Origin: Tetrahymena thermophila SB210
Lineage: Eukaryota; Ciliophora; Oligohymenophorea; Hymenostomatida; Tetrahymenidae
Direction: 5' to 3'
DNA length: 64,000 bases
Assembly (NCBI RefSeq): GCF_000189635.1
Contig: NW_002476352.1
Location: 62,001-126,000, forward strand
Part shown: in pieces, positions 24,246-37,100 of the stretch
How the letters are laid out: each line of letters starts with the position of its first letter
Numbering within the stretch: the stretch's first letter is position 1
Notes under the pieces: generated by a model
What the model was told of the DNA's origin: nothing
The model's input: only the letters and a program-made list of their open reading frames with translations
Databases searched by the model: none
Program-made: the position numbers and the translations under genes

Positions 24246-24578
24246 TCAAGTTTTTTGTAAGACTTAATTTAAATCCTCTGTTGGAGCTCGTTCGCACAGT
24301 GAGCATTCATGCCAACACTTTAAAATTATAAATTTTTTTGTTGCGAGTAAATTAAAAATTATGCTAAAATTTTTCACCACACTTTTCCCTTTATGTTAGG
24401 TTTCTTTTGAAATCTACTGTATTAAGAATAGCTCCAATTCTTAATTCTCTTAGAAATTCCTAGTGATGTTCAATCTCCGTAAAATCCGAAGCAAGAAGAT
24501 ATCAAAAAATAATTTTATCAAAACTTACCTAAATTTAAAAATCTTAGTAATTTTTAACTCATTGCTAGAGTGAAACAT
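24246..24578 (-). CDS. Small hypothetical ORF (110 aa, ciliate code), possibly spurious or a relic
   Basis: Open from an ATG at 24578 to TGA at 24246. The C-terminal part contains KCWHECSLCERAPTEDLNQ with three cysteines, and the DNA here (ttggagctcgttcgcacagt) is less AT-rich than the surroundings. The N-terminal half is Leu/Phe/Ile-rich. It is not recognised as any family. With only one stop codon, ORFs of this length arise by chance, so this could be non-coding or a remnant of a larger gene. Confidence 0.2.
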
Positions 24579-24903
24579 AGAGGTAAAAATAAAAATAACT
24601 ATTTTATTTCTTCCTAAGGTTTTCAATCATGATATCTAATTTCTCATTGTAAATAAATAAATAATAAATAGAAATTTATGGGTTGCAATTTGTAACCCCT
24701 CAAATTGTTTAATATGATAGAGGATAATATTTAACATTTTAAACTTTGATTGTTTTTGGTGAAAATTGAGGACTGGTTTTTGAGAAATTCATTCATTTAT
24801 TTAAGTAAATTTAATTTGTAAATTTTCATATTTAGTAGGTATTTATTAACTTACCAAAATATAGTATTTATTCATAAATATTAAAAAAAATAAACATATT
24901 TAT

Positions 24904-25044
24904 ATATATACTCTAAATCCTCATTAATTAATTAAGGGTTACATAAATTTAGGGCCAAAAAAAATTTTGTAGGCTCCAAAGAAGGTGGGGGGGGGGGGGG
25001 ATGCCCTTAATTGCCCTTAATTAATGAGGATTTAGAGTATATAT
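24904..25044. mobile_element. MITE-like element 2 with 28 bp perfect inverted ends and a G14 tract
   Basis: The left arm 24904-24931 (atatatactctaaatcctca...) is the exact reverse complement of the right arm 25017-25044. The interior is 85 bp with 14 consecutive G just inside the right arm and short ttaaggg/cccttaa words. The outer parts are TA-repeats, so the exact ends are uncertain. Shares taaatcctcattaatt and the G-tract position with the element at 9181-9308. Confidence 0.7.
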
Positions 25045-25785
25045 TTTTTAGGTTAAATTATCTTATTACATAATAATTAGGAGCTATTTAAAATTGGACA
25101 AAGATTTTGATCCCAAATTAAACTTTTTCATTAGAAAATCTGTATAATCTTTGAAATATTTACATTTTTGGAAAAATATTAGGATCTTTTGGTACTTACG
25201 TTTATTATGTAAAATATTTATTATAACTCATTAAAACATAAAAAAAACTTATAAATATTAAAATTTAAAGATTTTATTTATTGTAAATGAATATATTTAA
25301 AGTTAACTTGCTTTAAAAGCCTCTAAGTAATATATGTATCTATCTATACACGTATTAATTATTAATATTATCTTAATTATTCAGTGATATATTTAATATT
25401 ATACAAATCTATGTTAATATATTAGCATAAAAAAATTGTTATTTATATATATTAATTGATTGCTTACTATCTTATCCTTTAATAATAATAATCTAAAAAT
25501 AGAAAGTTGTTAGTATATTTGAAAATTAATTAAGATTCTTGTTGATTTTTAACCAATTTCACCTGATAGATAGATCTTTTGATCTATTTACTTTTATTAT
25601 TTAGTTGATTCTCTTCTTTAATTAGAAGAAACAAAGTGATTTTGATATTTATAAATTTTACATCTCTTATATATAAAAACATCTACTTTTAGTAAAAAAG
25701 CAAACCCCTCAGCCTACTTTAAGTAAGTCAGTCAGTACCCCAGTTAACAACATCAGTTAATTAGATAGCGAAATTGAATAGCCAA

Positions 25786-27777
25786 ATGTCTAAGAAAGTT
25801 CAAAACGATTTAATCGAAACTATCTCAAGCAAAGTATCCTAAGATTGTTAAATTCAAAGACCATCAATAAAGGAATTAGTCAAGTTGATGTTCAGTTAGA
25901 AAAAATACTTCAAAAATTTTGAGTACTTAAGCAGTGGTGCTTATGCTCTTGTCTTAAAAGCTTAAAATATTTAACAGAATCGCTAAGTAGCTCTCAAATT
26001 TTTAGGGAGTTCAAACCAAAATGACAAGAATGGAATCGAATCTTTGAAAAAGGAGTATGAAATGCTTCAAAAGTTTAGCTAATCAGAATTTTTGGTAAAT
26101 GTCTATGATTGCTTCTATTTAATGGAAGAAAAAGAAGATGAAGACGCTGATGGAAACGATATTATCGTTTAAACTGAAGTCAAATCCTTCTTTGTAATGG
26201 AAATGGAGCTTTGCGAGAGTAAAAAAAATCACATATTTTTCATCCATTTTTTTATTTGATTTTATTTTTTTTAAAAACGTGTAAAAATACATAAAATAAG
26301 ATAAAAAAAGCAAATTCCTATATTAAAAATACTTGATCACCAATGATTAATTTATGAGTTATCAAGCAAATAATTTTAATTTAAAATAGAATTATAAATA
26401 AAAACAACATTTAATTATTATTGATTTATTTAGATTTTAAATAGTGTGTGGATTAAAAAAATTAATAAAAATTACAAAAGCTCTGCCTGCTCATTTAAGA
26501 ATTTAAATTTTATTTTCTTCTTTAAATACTGATTTTAATATATTAATTTTTATATTAAATTAAAATTATTTAATTTGACCAAAACATACATACATACATC
26601 TATCTATCTTAATTAATTTAATAAAATTAATAATATTTTTAATTCATGGATAAGCTATAAATAAAGTAGATTAATGTTATAAATAAAAAATCATTAAATT
26701 TAGTAATTTTAGCTTTTTTTTATTTTTTTAAAATAAAATTAATAATTTTAAATTACCTGATTTATTTATTTTTTATAATAGTTTTTTGATTTATAATATT
26801 ACATTTTTAATTTTTTTAAAAAAAATAATTTAAAGACTTAAAAAAAAAATTTTTTAATTTTTATTTGAGAGAACATAGTAATTAATAATAATTAATTTGT
26901 TTTTATAATTAACTAGACAATCTCAAATAACTCTTTGATATTCTCAGAAAAGAATAAGTTCCGCCTCCGAAACAGATGAAGGAAATAATAGCTATTCAAA
27001 TGTTAGAAGGGCTGAATAATCTTCATGTCAAAAATATTATGCACAGGGATATCAAGCCTTAAAATTTCCTTGTTTGTCCATCTAAGGAGTATGGTTTCTC
27101 AATCAAACTATGTACATAATTATTTTTATATTATTTAATTTTTAAAAAATATCGTTTAAATTAAGGTGATCTAGGTTTTGCATCAGCTGTGTCTAAATCA
27201 AAAAGTTTCAAATCTAAGGTTAAAAAATTAAATATTATTTTAATAGGTTTCAATATTTTTTATAATTTTCAGAAAGGAACTGATCCATATTTTGCTCCAG
27301 AAGTGGATGAAGGATAATCTAGAATTTAGGTTTTAATAATAATGTTGTATTATTTATTTTTTCAATTTCATTTTAATTAAATAGTCAGACCTATTTTCAC
27401 TAGGATTAGTTTTATTAGAACTTGATAATCTCAATACTTTAAATGAGAATTGGATAGATTTCAAAACAAAAAATTATCTATTCAAAGGAGAAGAAATACC
27501 GAAAGAAATATATTAGATAGACAAGAATTCTAATATATACAAAATAGCTTAAATATGTTTAAAACCTAGGTATTTAGAAAGGACTACAGCAGGAGAATTA
27601 CTATCCTAGCTCATCTAAATGCATGGTTAACCATTGAAATTTGTATTGACTTCTATGATACTAAAAGTAAAATATTATTTCATAATTTATTTCAAAATAG
27701 TCTCAAAATAAACTTAAACTTATTAAAAAATTCCCAAAAGCAAACAAGCAACCAAGCAAACAATTAAATTTTATTGA
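25786..27777 (+). CDS. Protein kinase-domain protein (variant DLG motif)
   Basis: Exons 25786-26218, 26917-27111, 27166-27218, 27273-27329 and 27385-27777 sum to 1131 nt (376 aa). Three of the four introns are about 54 bp and the first is 698 bp. The kinase-domain motifs are in order: a weak glycine loop LSSGAYALV (about 47-55), VALKFLG with the beta3 Lys, HRDIKPQNFLV (H187), CDLGFASA with DLG in place of DFG, KGTDPYFAPEV, and SDLFSLGLVLLEL. The pre-kinase segment (LVKLMFSQKKYFKNFEYLS) aligns with the downstream gene (LLKTLYENKKYSNNFQILS), which fixes the reading frame. The start is the only ATG in this frame downstream of TGA 25564. The divergent glycine loop suggests reduced or unusual activity, but Lys, HRD-Asp and the DxG-Asp are present. 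Substrate unknown. Confidence 0.8.
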
Positions 27778-28218
27778 AACTCTTAAAAAAAGCATTAAAA
27801 ATAATTAATTTAAAGCAAAATTATTAATATTTTCCTAACAAATTCTATAAAATAAAAATATTGTTAAGAGCTTCATAAAATAAAAATAGCTTATCTTTCT
27901 TAAAATTTTTTATTTTTAAATGAAAAACAAAACACACCAATCATTTTAAATGATCAATTTATATAAATTATATAATAAATTTATTATTTATTTATTTTTA
28001 TTTTTGATGCAAATTATTTATTTATTGTTTTTCATTAGAGAGTCAATATAAAAAGAAATTTTATTTCAGTTATTTTTACATTAATCTCTTAAAATAAAAA
28101 AAATTGATTTTATTTTATTTGGAATATTTGAATTCAACAAATAATTTTATATAAAAAGGAATAAATACCAAAATAGGCACAGTAAATATTTTATAAAATT
28201 AATCAACTGCAACAACAA
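27778..28218 (+). other. Short spacer between the two kinase genes
   Basis: AT-rich, 441 bp, no recognised element. It contains the promoter region of kinase 2 if the start at 28219 is right. Confidence 0.4.
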
Positions 28219-31200
28219 ATGGTAAAAAAATTATAATTTTTGGCTTAAATTTTTATATAAAATGGAAATTATATGATAATTTAATTAAAAGAATAATTAA
28301 TTTGATGAGTATGCTTAGTTTATTCTAGGGAAAACCAATCAGAAAATTATACAAAAAGATTTTAAATAACAATTTACAAAAGTGGAAGTATTATCTAATC
28401 TGCTGAAAACTCTCTATGAAAATAAAAAATATTCAAATAATTTTCAAATTTTAAGCTTTGGAAGCTTTGGAATGGTATTAGCTACAAAAAAAGTTAAACT
28501 TGATAACAAAGAAATAGTGTTAAAAATACAAAAAATAGAAGATGAATCACAAATCTAAAATGAAATTAGTATTATGCAGAAATTAAAAGAGCCACTAGTC
28601 GTATAGCTTTATGATAGCTATATAATAGAGAATAAAATAGGACCTGATAGATACTCAGTCTTTGAATTAGAAAAATGTTCATGTAATTTATTAAATTCTT
28701 AACGTTAATTTTAATTTAGGTTTCAATTCAATAATTATAAAGATATTTTTATCAAATAAAAGCCAAATTATTTCAAATAAACAAATGAATAAATAAAGAA
28801 ATAAATATTTTTTTAATAAAAAGAATTTAATTCGTTTTTTAAATTTTTAAAAAATAAAAAATTAAATTTCTTTTAAAACATTTTAAAAAAAATTACTTTT
28901 AAAAAGATATTTGATTATATTTTACTGTTTATTTTGTTAAAGGTTCATTAGATGAATATCTTGACAGATAAAACAAAGATGGATAATTAAGCGAGGATGA
29001 TAAATTTTAAATAGCTATTTAAATTATAGATTCTGTTAATTATATTCATTCATTTAATATCATTCATAGAGATATTAAACCAGATAATTTTTTGGTTTAT
29101 CTAGATGGAAAATAACCAGAAATAAAATTATGTAAATAAATTATTTTTATTCAGAAAGTATTTTTCATTATCTTTTCATTTTAAGGTGATTTTGGCTTAT
29201 CTGCTTAGATTTCAGATAACAAAGAATCAATTCAAACTATAGAAGTAGATTGTTAATTCTATTTATATTAAATATTAAAAATAACTTTATAGCACATAGG
29301 AAATTTTGGATATTCAGCACCTGAAATTTTAAATAAAAAAGATAATGAATTTAAGTTTTATACAAAGAAAGTATTTACTTTTTTTATAAAAAATGTTAAC
29401 TTTAAATTAATTTTTTATTTTAGTCTGATTCATATTCAGTAGGGTTATTGTTAGCTTTGTTAGATAATTATTAAGTTCTGAAGAAAAATGCAGCTTTAAC
29501 TTTCGCATAAATGACACAAAAGCAGTTAGATAAGCCTTTCGAAAAATCTAATATTAATATTAACAAAAATTCATAAATTTATAAATTTATAAACCATCTT
29601 GTTGTTTCTGATAGCGGTAAAAGGGCATCTCTGTATGATATTGTTGAATAAAATGATATAAAATTCGTTTCTAAATCAAAATAAATGAAGTAAATCCTAC
29701 AAAAAACACTTTTGATGCAAAATGATACAAATATAGAGCAATTTACGACTATTGAAATTCATTCTATAAACGATTTGTATAAAATTTAGTATTACAATAT
29801 TGTTAAGATATATTTTAGGTAATTTTTTCTTTTAAATTAATTTATACTAATATTATCAGAAGAAAAAAAATTTATTTAGGTTTTTACCGAAGGTTTTTTC
29901 AGAAATTTAACCAAAAAAAATACCTAAATTAAAAATCCCTATTCAAAAAAATCAAAAAGAAGCAATTTTTTTTACAATAATTTCTCCTCCTAATTTATTT
30001 TTTTAATTCATAATTTTTCTTATACTCAAAGGTCTATTGATATTGGTGATGAGGGTGCATAAGATTTAAGTACAGTAATAGCTTAGTGCAAGAATATCAC
30101 AAGTTTGACACTTGATTTAAGGTAAAAACTTAATTTATTGATTGATAAAGCAATAAATATAGAAAAAATTGATTATTATGTTGATTTATTCTTTTCACTT
30201 ATTGATTAGCGAATTAAATCACTTCGTTAGTAAGTTAGTTAGTTAGTTATTTTTTTATTAGATTGCTTATTTACTTACTTTTTTACATACATATAATCAT
30301 ACTTATTTACATACTTACTACTCAACTAAAAAATAATCAATTTTTTTACTTACTCCTTCAAAAATAAACTAAAATGCTAACAAAAGCAGCAATTTTTTTT
30401 AAAATCATTTCTCCTCCAAGTTTATTTTCTTAATTCATTATTTTTTCTTATATTTAAAGCTATAATAGTATTGGTGATGAGGGTGCATATGATTTAGGTA
30501 TAGGAATAGCGTAGTGCAAGAATATCACAAGTTTGACACTTGATTTAAGGTAAAAACTTAATTTTTGATTAATAAAGCAATAAATTTTGAAAAATAAATT
30601 AATTATTTTGTTGATTTACTTTTTTCACTTAGTGACTAGCTAATTAAATAACTTCTTTAGTTAGTTATTTTTTTATTAGATTGCTTATTTACTTACATAC
30701 ATACAATCAACCTTATTTACTAACTTACTTTCTTACTATTTAATTAAAAAATAATCATTTTGTTTCTGACTTACCTTTAATAAAAACTAAAATTTTAACA
30801 AAGGCAGAAATATTTTTTTACAATCCTTTAACCTCCAAATTTATTTTCTTAATTAATTATTTATTCTTATATTTATAGCTATATTAATATTGGCTGTATG
30901 GGTGTAAAGTTTTTAATCACAGGAATAGCTTAGTGCAAGAATATCACAAGTTTGACACTTGATTTAATGTAAAAACTTAATTTACTGATTGATAAAGCAA
31001 GAAATTTTGAAAAAGTTGATTATTTTGTTGATTTACGCTTTTCATTTACTGAGTGATTAGCTAATTAAGTCACTTTTTTTTAAGTTAGTTAGTTATTTTT
31101 TAAACAAATGAAGCAATCTCTTTTTATAATCCTTTCTCCTCCAAATTTATTTTCTTAATTAATTATTTATTCTTATATTTAAAGCAATAATAGTATTGGT

Positions 31201-33262
31201 GATGAGGGTGCAAGATATTTAGGCACAGGAATAGCTTAATTGAAGAATATAACAAATTTGACACTTAATTTTGAGTAAAAACTTAATTTATTTATTGATA
31301 AAGCAAGAAATTTTGAAAAAATTGGTGTAGCTGTTTCTGGTTTTAAAATACCTTGGAATTTGTAAAAATATTAAAATTTTAATGAATAAATGGCAGTAAA
31401 CAAAAATAGGTTTAAGTTCATATTTCATTCAAATATTCATGAACCTCAAAACCTTCTATTTTAGCTAAAAATGTTTTAGAAAATATTTTGAAAAATTTTT
31501 TTACTATTAAAAGAATTTTTTTACTCTTAAGTTTGAAAAAAGTTTTCTGTATTTTGATTAGTTTTGCAAGCGCTTAAAGATCAAATATAAAAAAATAATT
31601 AAGATATAGAACAAAAAAATGTTCTTAATTAATGTTATAACCATTTGAAATATTAACAATCAAAATATCATTAATGGTTGAAGATATTTCAAATGCATGA
31701 ACAGACTTCGTTAGTTAGTTAGTTAGTTATTTTTTTATTAGATTACATATTAACTTACTTACTTACCTATTTATTAATCAACTAAAAAATAATCAATTTG
31801 CTTACTTACTTACTCCTTCAAAAAAAAAACAAAAATATTAACAAAAGTAGCAATATTTTTTTATATACCTTACTCCTCCAAATTTATTTTCTTAATTCAT
31901 TATTTATTCTTATATTTAAAGGTCAAATGGTATTGGCGATGAGGGTGCAAAAGATTTAGGTAGAATAATAACATAGTGCAAGAATATCACAAGTTTGCTA
32001 CTTGATTTATAGTAAAAACTTAATTTATTGATTGATGAAGCAAAAAAAATAGAAAAAATTGATTTTTTTGTCAATTTAAGCTTTTCACTTAGTGATTAGC
32101 TAATTAAGTCACTTCATTAGTTATTTTTTTATTAGATTTCTTATTTACTTACTTTCATGTGATTATACTTATAACTTACTTACTACTCAACTAAAAAATA
32201 ACCAATTTGTTTACTTACTTACTTACTCCTTCAAATACAAACAAAAGCAGCAATGTTTTTTTAAAATCCTTCATCCTCCAAAATTATTTTGTTAATTGAT
32301 TGTTTATTCTTATATTTAAAGGTCTAATAGTATTGGTGCATAAGGTGCATACGATTTAGGTAAAGCAATAGCGTAGGGCAAGAATATTACTAGTCTGACA
32401 CTTCTTTTAAAGTAAAAACTTAATTTATTAATTGATCAAGCAAAAAATATAGAAAAAATTGACTATTTTGTTGATTTATGATTTTTGCTTAGTAATAAGC
32501 TAATCAAATCACTTTTTTAGTTAGTAAGTTAGCTATTTTTATAATAGATTGCTTATTTACTTACTTACTTACTTACTTACTTACTACTCAATTAAAAAAT
32601 AATAAATTTATTTACTTACTCATTCAAAAATAAACAAAAAACTAACAAAAGCAGCAATATTTTTTACAATCCTTTCTCCTCCAAATTTATTTTCTTAATT
32701 AACTATTTATTCATATATTTAAAGATGTAATAGTATTGGTAATGAGGGTGTATATGATATAGTCATAACAGGAATAGCGTAGTGCAAGAATATCACAAGT
32801 TTAATACTTAATTTAGAGTAAAAACTTAATTTATTGATTGATAAAGGAAAAAATATAGATAAAATAGATTATTTTATTGATTTAAGCTTTTCACTTAGTG
32901 ATTAGCTAACTAAATAAAAATAAATATAAAATAATAATTTTAATACCCTAAAAAAAAATGAGTTTAAAAAATAAATTTCAAAGATATTATTTGAAAATTA
33001 TACCTTTAATATATTATAATTAATAGAGAAAATGAGATTTTTGAAATAAGCGCATCAGAATTAGAAGAATAATTAAAAATTTAATTAAAAAAATTCGAAA
33101 TCTATGTAAAATTAATTAATAAGACTTTAAAATAATTTAAATATTTATATTTATAAATAAGATTAACATATTTTTGTGAAGGACTTAAATAACTAACTAA
33201 ATTGCAATTAAAATAGAGATAATATATTTATAAAGTATACAACATAAATCCCCAAGTGTTGA
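28219..33262 (+). CDS. LRR-kinase: protein kinase domain followed by seven single-exon leucine-rich repeats
   Basis: Proposed exons: 28219-28221 (ATG alone, tentative), 28292-28682, 28943-29131, 29186-29244, 29293-29370, 29424-29818, then LRR exons 30032-30121, 30460-30549, 30879-30968, 31185-31274, 31922-32011, 32322-32411 and 32725 onward. Phases agree throughout. Kinase motifs: LSFGSFGMVLATK, IVLKIQ (beta3 Lys), HRDIKPDNFLV, CDFGLSA, GYSAPEIL and SDSYSVGLLLALL, all canonical, so probably active. LRR units are 30 aa, for example NSIGDEGAYDLG, IAQCKNITSLTLDL. A domain of about 130 aa lies between kinase and LRRs. The stop is uncertain: reading through after the last LRR reaches TGA at 33260, but a donor GTAAAAAC at 32818 could lead to another exon. 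The LRRs may be the ligand- or partner-binding part; function unknown. Confidence 0.75.
30032..32817 (+). repeat. Tandem LRR exon+intron units in the kinase gene (seven)
   Basis: Exons are 90 nt (the last 93 nt), phase 2 on both sides, spaced 428, 419, 306, 737, 400 and 403 bp. The introns are also homologous: they start gtaaaaacttaattta, contain TTAG and TTAC tetranucleotide runs, and end near cttatatttaaag. Whole-unit duplication is therefore evident. The long 737 bp step contains unrelated DNA at about 31320-31700. Confidence 0.88.
31320..31700. other. Non-repeat insertion within an LRR intron
   Basis: Only this LRR intron carries this sequence (begins attggtgtagctgtttctgg). It is about 380 bp, interrupts the otherwise homologous intron, and contains short inverted words (ttgaaatat/atatttcaa, gttcat/atgaac). 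No terminal repeat or coding capacity is evident. Confidence 0.45.
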
Positions 33263-34197
33263 AGAATTTAAATTTATTATCAATTTAAAATTATGATGGA
33301 GAGACATCTAATAATCTTATAGAAAGAAAATGAATAAATTGTTTTAAAAACATGTATGTTTTTATATTTGTAAAAGAAAAATAAATACAAAAGAAATAAT
33401 ATATTTATTAATATTAAAATTATAATATATATTTTTATGACAAATAAATTAAATATATATTTTCTAAAATTAATTGAATGTGAAAAAATATCATAATTAA
33501 AATTAGTCAAAATCAATATTAATAATGATAACAATTAATATATATAGATTATTCTTGATAAAATGACATAGAAACTGTTATGCAAAAATATATTCATATT
33601 TATGTTTACAAAATTTTTAATTTATGTATAAATTACGAAATTTACTCTTAATTTTTATTAATAACGGGGTAGAGTATTCATTTTATTTATTTAAAAGTGA
33701 ATTCATTTAAACAAAAATGAAAGGTTGAAACATAATTTTATTTCTTAGAATATTTAAGAAAATAAAAAATTATTAAATTTATTTTTTAACTTTAAATAAC
33801 TTTAAAAAAGAACCTATTTAGTAATTTGTGCTATTAAAATCTATAGAAAATAAATTTTTGATTAAATCATTTTTAAAAATTAAATTATTATTTTACTTAT
33901 TTATGGATTGAATAGTCCAAATGATTAAATATTTTAAAAAGATTTAAGAATTTTATGAAAAATAAAAAGTTTTTAGAGCACATCTTAACATAATTAATAA
34001 TTTTAGAAAATAAGCGTGAATTCAATTTGAGAATTCGATAAAATTTTTAAGAATATATATTTTTAGTTTTAAAGTATCCAAAAAAATGTAAAAATATGAA
34101 TGAGTACAGAACATTTATCAATTAATCTAAATAACTTAAATTTATATTCGATTTAACTAAGTTTAAAATCAAGTAAATTATAAAAAACTCTTAATTT
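33263..34197. other. Convergent AT-rich spacer, nothing recognised
   Basis: Lies between the LRR-kinase (plus) and the 3' end of NACHT-WD40 gene 2 (minus). No repeat, RNA gene or supported coding segment was seen. A possible unrecognised last exon of the kinase gene could lie at its left edge. Confidence 0.4.
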
Positions 34198-37100
34198 TCA
34201 TATTTAATAAACCTATTTAAATATATTTAGATTTTTTAATATCGGAATTAACATATTTTTATCTTAGTTTATATTGGATTTTAACTTAATATTATACTTT
34301 TCTATGTCATCTTTACTCAATAAATCAAATCCTGTTTCTATATTCCAGACTTTTTATTTATTTTCACTTAAAGAAACTCCAAAATAATTACCGTCTGCAG
34401 AAAAAGCAAATGAAGAAATGTCTTGTACACATTCTTCAATCATATTAATGAACTTAAATCCTTTTTCTAAATCCCAGATGCTAGTACAACTATTTTAACT
34501 TATTGTAAGGTATTTTCCATCAGGTGAAAATTAAATTGAGTGTATAAAAGTATAATATGTATGAATTATGTTAATGAGCACAAATCCTTTTTGTATATCC
34601 CAAATCTTGCAATTGCTATCAAATGAACCTGTTACTAAATATTTACTATCTTTAGAAAAAGCAAGTGCACTAAATCCTTCTGCATATCCTTCAAGAGTGT
34701 ACATGAGCTGAAATCCATTTTTAACATCCCAGATTTTACAAGTATAATCCCAAGAACCTGTAGCAAAAAATCTTCCATCTCGAGAAAAATTAATACAAGC
34801 AATAGATTCTGTATGTGCTTCAATTGTGATATAGAGTTAAAATTCATTTTCAACATTCCAAATTCTGCATGTATTATCTTAAGAACATGTTGCAAGATAC
34901 TTTTCATCTATGGAAAAGCAAACTTTTAAAATCTCACCAGTATGACCTTGAAGTGATTTTATAAGCTCAAATTCATTATCTACATCCCAGATCTTGCAAG
35001 TATTATCTTATGAACCTGTAGCGAGATATCTGCTATTTGAAGAAAAAGCAACTGTTAGTATAGATCCAGTATGCCCTTGTTCAATCGTTTTTATGAGCTC
35101 AAACCCTTTTTCTACATTGAAAATTTTACAGGTTTGATCTTGAGAACATGTTGCTAGATATCTACCATCTTGTGAAAAACTAACTTATTTAATTGTTTTT
35201 GTATGTGCTATTTTTGTATTTATAAGCTCAAATTCTTTTTGTGCATCCCAAATTTTGAATGTTTTATCATATGAACAAGTTACTAGATACTAGCCATCTA
35301 TACTAAAAGCAGCTGCAGAAACTATACTTTTATGTTTTTCCTCGATATTAATTAGCTCAAATCCTTTTTCTATATTCCAGACTTTGCAGGTATAATCGTC
35401 AGAACCTGTTACAACGTATTTGCTATCTGTAGAAAAAGCAACTTAGTTAATATATCCCATATGGTCTTTAATACAATTTATGAGTTCAAATCCCTTTTCT
35501 ACATTCCATATTCTAGAAGTATGATCGTTAGAACCTGTTGCGAGATACTTATTATCTGGTGAAAAAGCTACTGATTTGACTTCTCCTGTATGTCCTTCAA
35601 TCTTATTTATAAATTCATATCCATTCACTGCATTCCAAATTTTACAAGTATGATCCTAAGAACTTGATGCAAGATACTTACCGTCTGGAGAAAAAGCTAT
35701 TGATAGAATTTATTGCTATTACGTTTCAATATTATATGCCAGTTTAAACCCTTATTCTACATTCCAGATTTTGAATGTTCTATCATGAGAACCTGTTGCA
35801 AGATACTTACTATCAGGAGAAAAAGCTACTGATTTTACACAACCTGTATGTCCTTCAATTGAATACTAAAGCTCAAAATGATTCTCTAGATTCCAGACTT
35901 TACAAGTTTTATCATTAGAACACCCTGCAAGATACTTACCATTGGTGGAAAAAGAAAGTTAAGGTATCCAATCAGTTCCTGTTTCAATCGAAATAATTAG
36001 CTCAAATCCTTTTTCAACTTGCCATATTTTGCAAGTTTTATCATAAGAAGCTGTTGCTAAAAGTTTACTATTAGAAGAAAATGTTATATATGTAATCTTA
36101 TCTGTATGTCCTTGAATAGTATTTACGAGATCATATCCTTTTTCTATATTCCAGATTTTGTAAGTTTAATCAAATGAACTTGTAGCAAGATACTTACCAT
36201 CTGGAGAAAAAGCAACTGATTGAACTATTTATGTATGCCCTTCAATCTTATTTACAAACTCAAATCCTTTTTCTATGCTCCAAATTTTACAACTAATATC
36301 TCTAGAGATGGTCACAAGATATTAACCATTTTATGAAAAACTAACATATTAAAAAAAAGAATGATCCTTTTCTTCAATAGTCTGAAGTAGTTCAAATCCC
36401 TTTTCTACATTCCAGATCATGCAAGTTTTATCTTCCGAACTTGTTGCTAGATACTTGCCATCATTAGAAAAACAAATAGAATAAATATCACCCTTATGCT
36501 CTTGGATTGTATATACGAGTTCCAATCCATTTTCTATATTCCATATTTTGCAAGTATTGCCACTTGATTATGCTGCAAGGTACTTGCCATCAGGTGTTAA
36601 GGAAGCTATGTAAAAATTACAGGGAAAATTTTTTATATTTTTAACTAACTAGAGATTTGACAAATTATAAATATTAATTTCTTTATTTTGATAAGTTAAA
36701 ATTTTATTATTAATTGATAAAATTTAGTCAGCTTAAATTTTTATTTAATCAAGAAGTGTGAAGCCATTTTAAATATCACCATAAAATATACTATAGTTTT
36801 AAAAAGTAACAATATATTTTGAGTTATTTATTGCAAAACTGTTAATAATATAATTAAAAGAGAAAGTGTTTATTATATCAAAAGTTTCTGCATTAATCTC
36901 AAATAGAGACTTTCTTGCTAAAACAACAAATATATTTTTTGTGTTAATAAAATAAATTCTTTTTAAAGTATCATTGATAATATGTTTTGATTTTAGTTTT
37001 TTACAGCATTAATCTATATTTTGATTAATCTCAAATTAATTTATATAACCAGTTTTTGAGATAGTGACAAGAGTATTCTTATAAAATATGGCTTACATAA

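Larger units (their letters stand above)
22876..25785. other. Divergent intergenic region with a tandem duplication and a MITE-like element
   Basis: 2.9 kb between the PDI-like gene (minus) and kinase 1 (plus). It contains a 167 bp direct duplication (23525-23865), a 110-codon ciliate-code ORF of unknown status (24246-24578) and an inverted-repeat element (24904-25044). The promoters of both flanking genes must lie here but no specific sites can be assigned. Confidence 0.6.

Noticed and set aside
24275-24330. Possible small structured RNA (tgttgg ... ccaaca flanking a GC-richer loop)
   Set aside because: Only a 6 bp pairing, no tRNA-like or snoRNA box set visible; the segment also lies within an open frame. 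Too weak to call.
25696-25920. A second plausible reading frame over the start of kinase 1 (contains QTPQPTLSKSVSTP and ISQLDSEIEQPN)
   Set aside because: It ends in TGA just before the glycine loop. The other frame continues into the kinase and aligns upstream with kinase 2 (KKYFKNF against KKYSNNF), so no frameshift needs to be invoked.
29880-30031. Extra exon between the kinase domain and first LRR (begins gtttttaccgaagg)
   Set aside because: It would be open in frame, but there is no donor that joins it cleanly to the LRR exon at 30032, whereas exon 29424-29818 joins directly in the correct phase.
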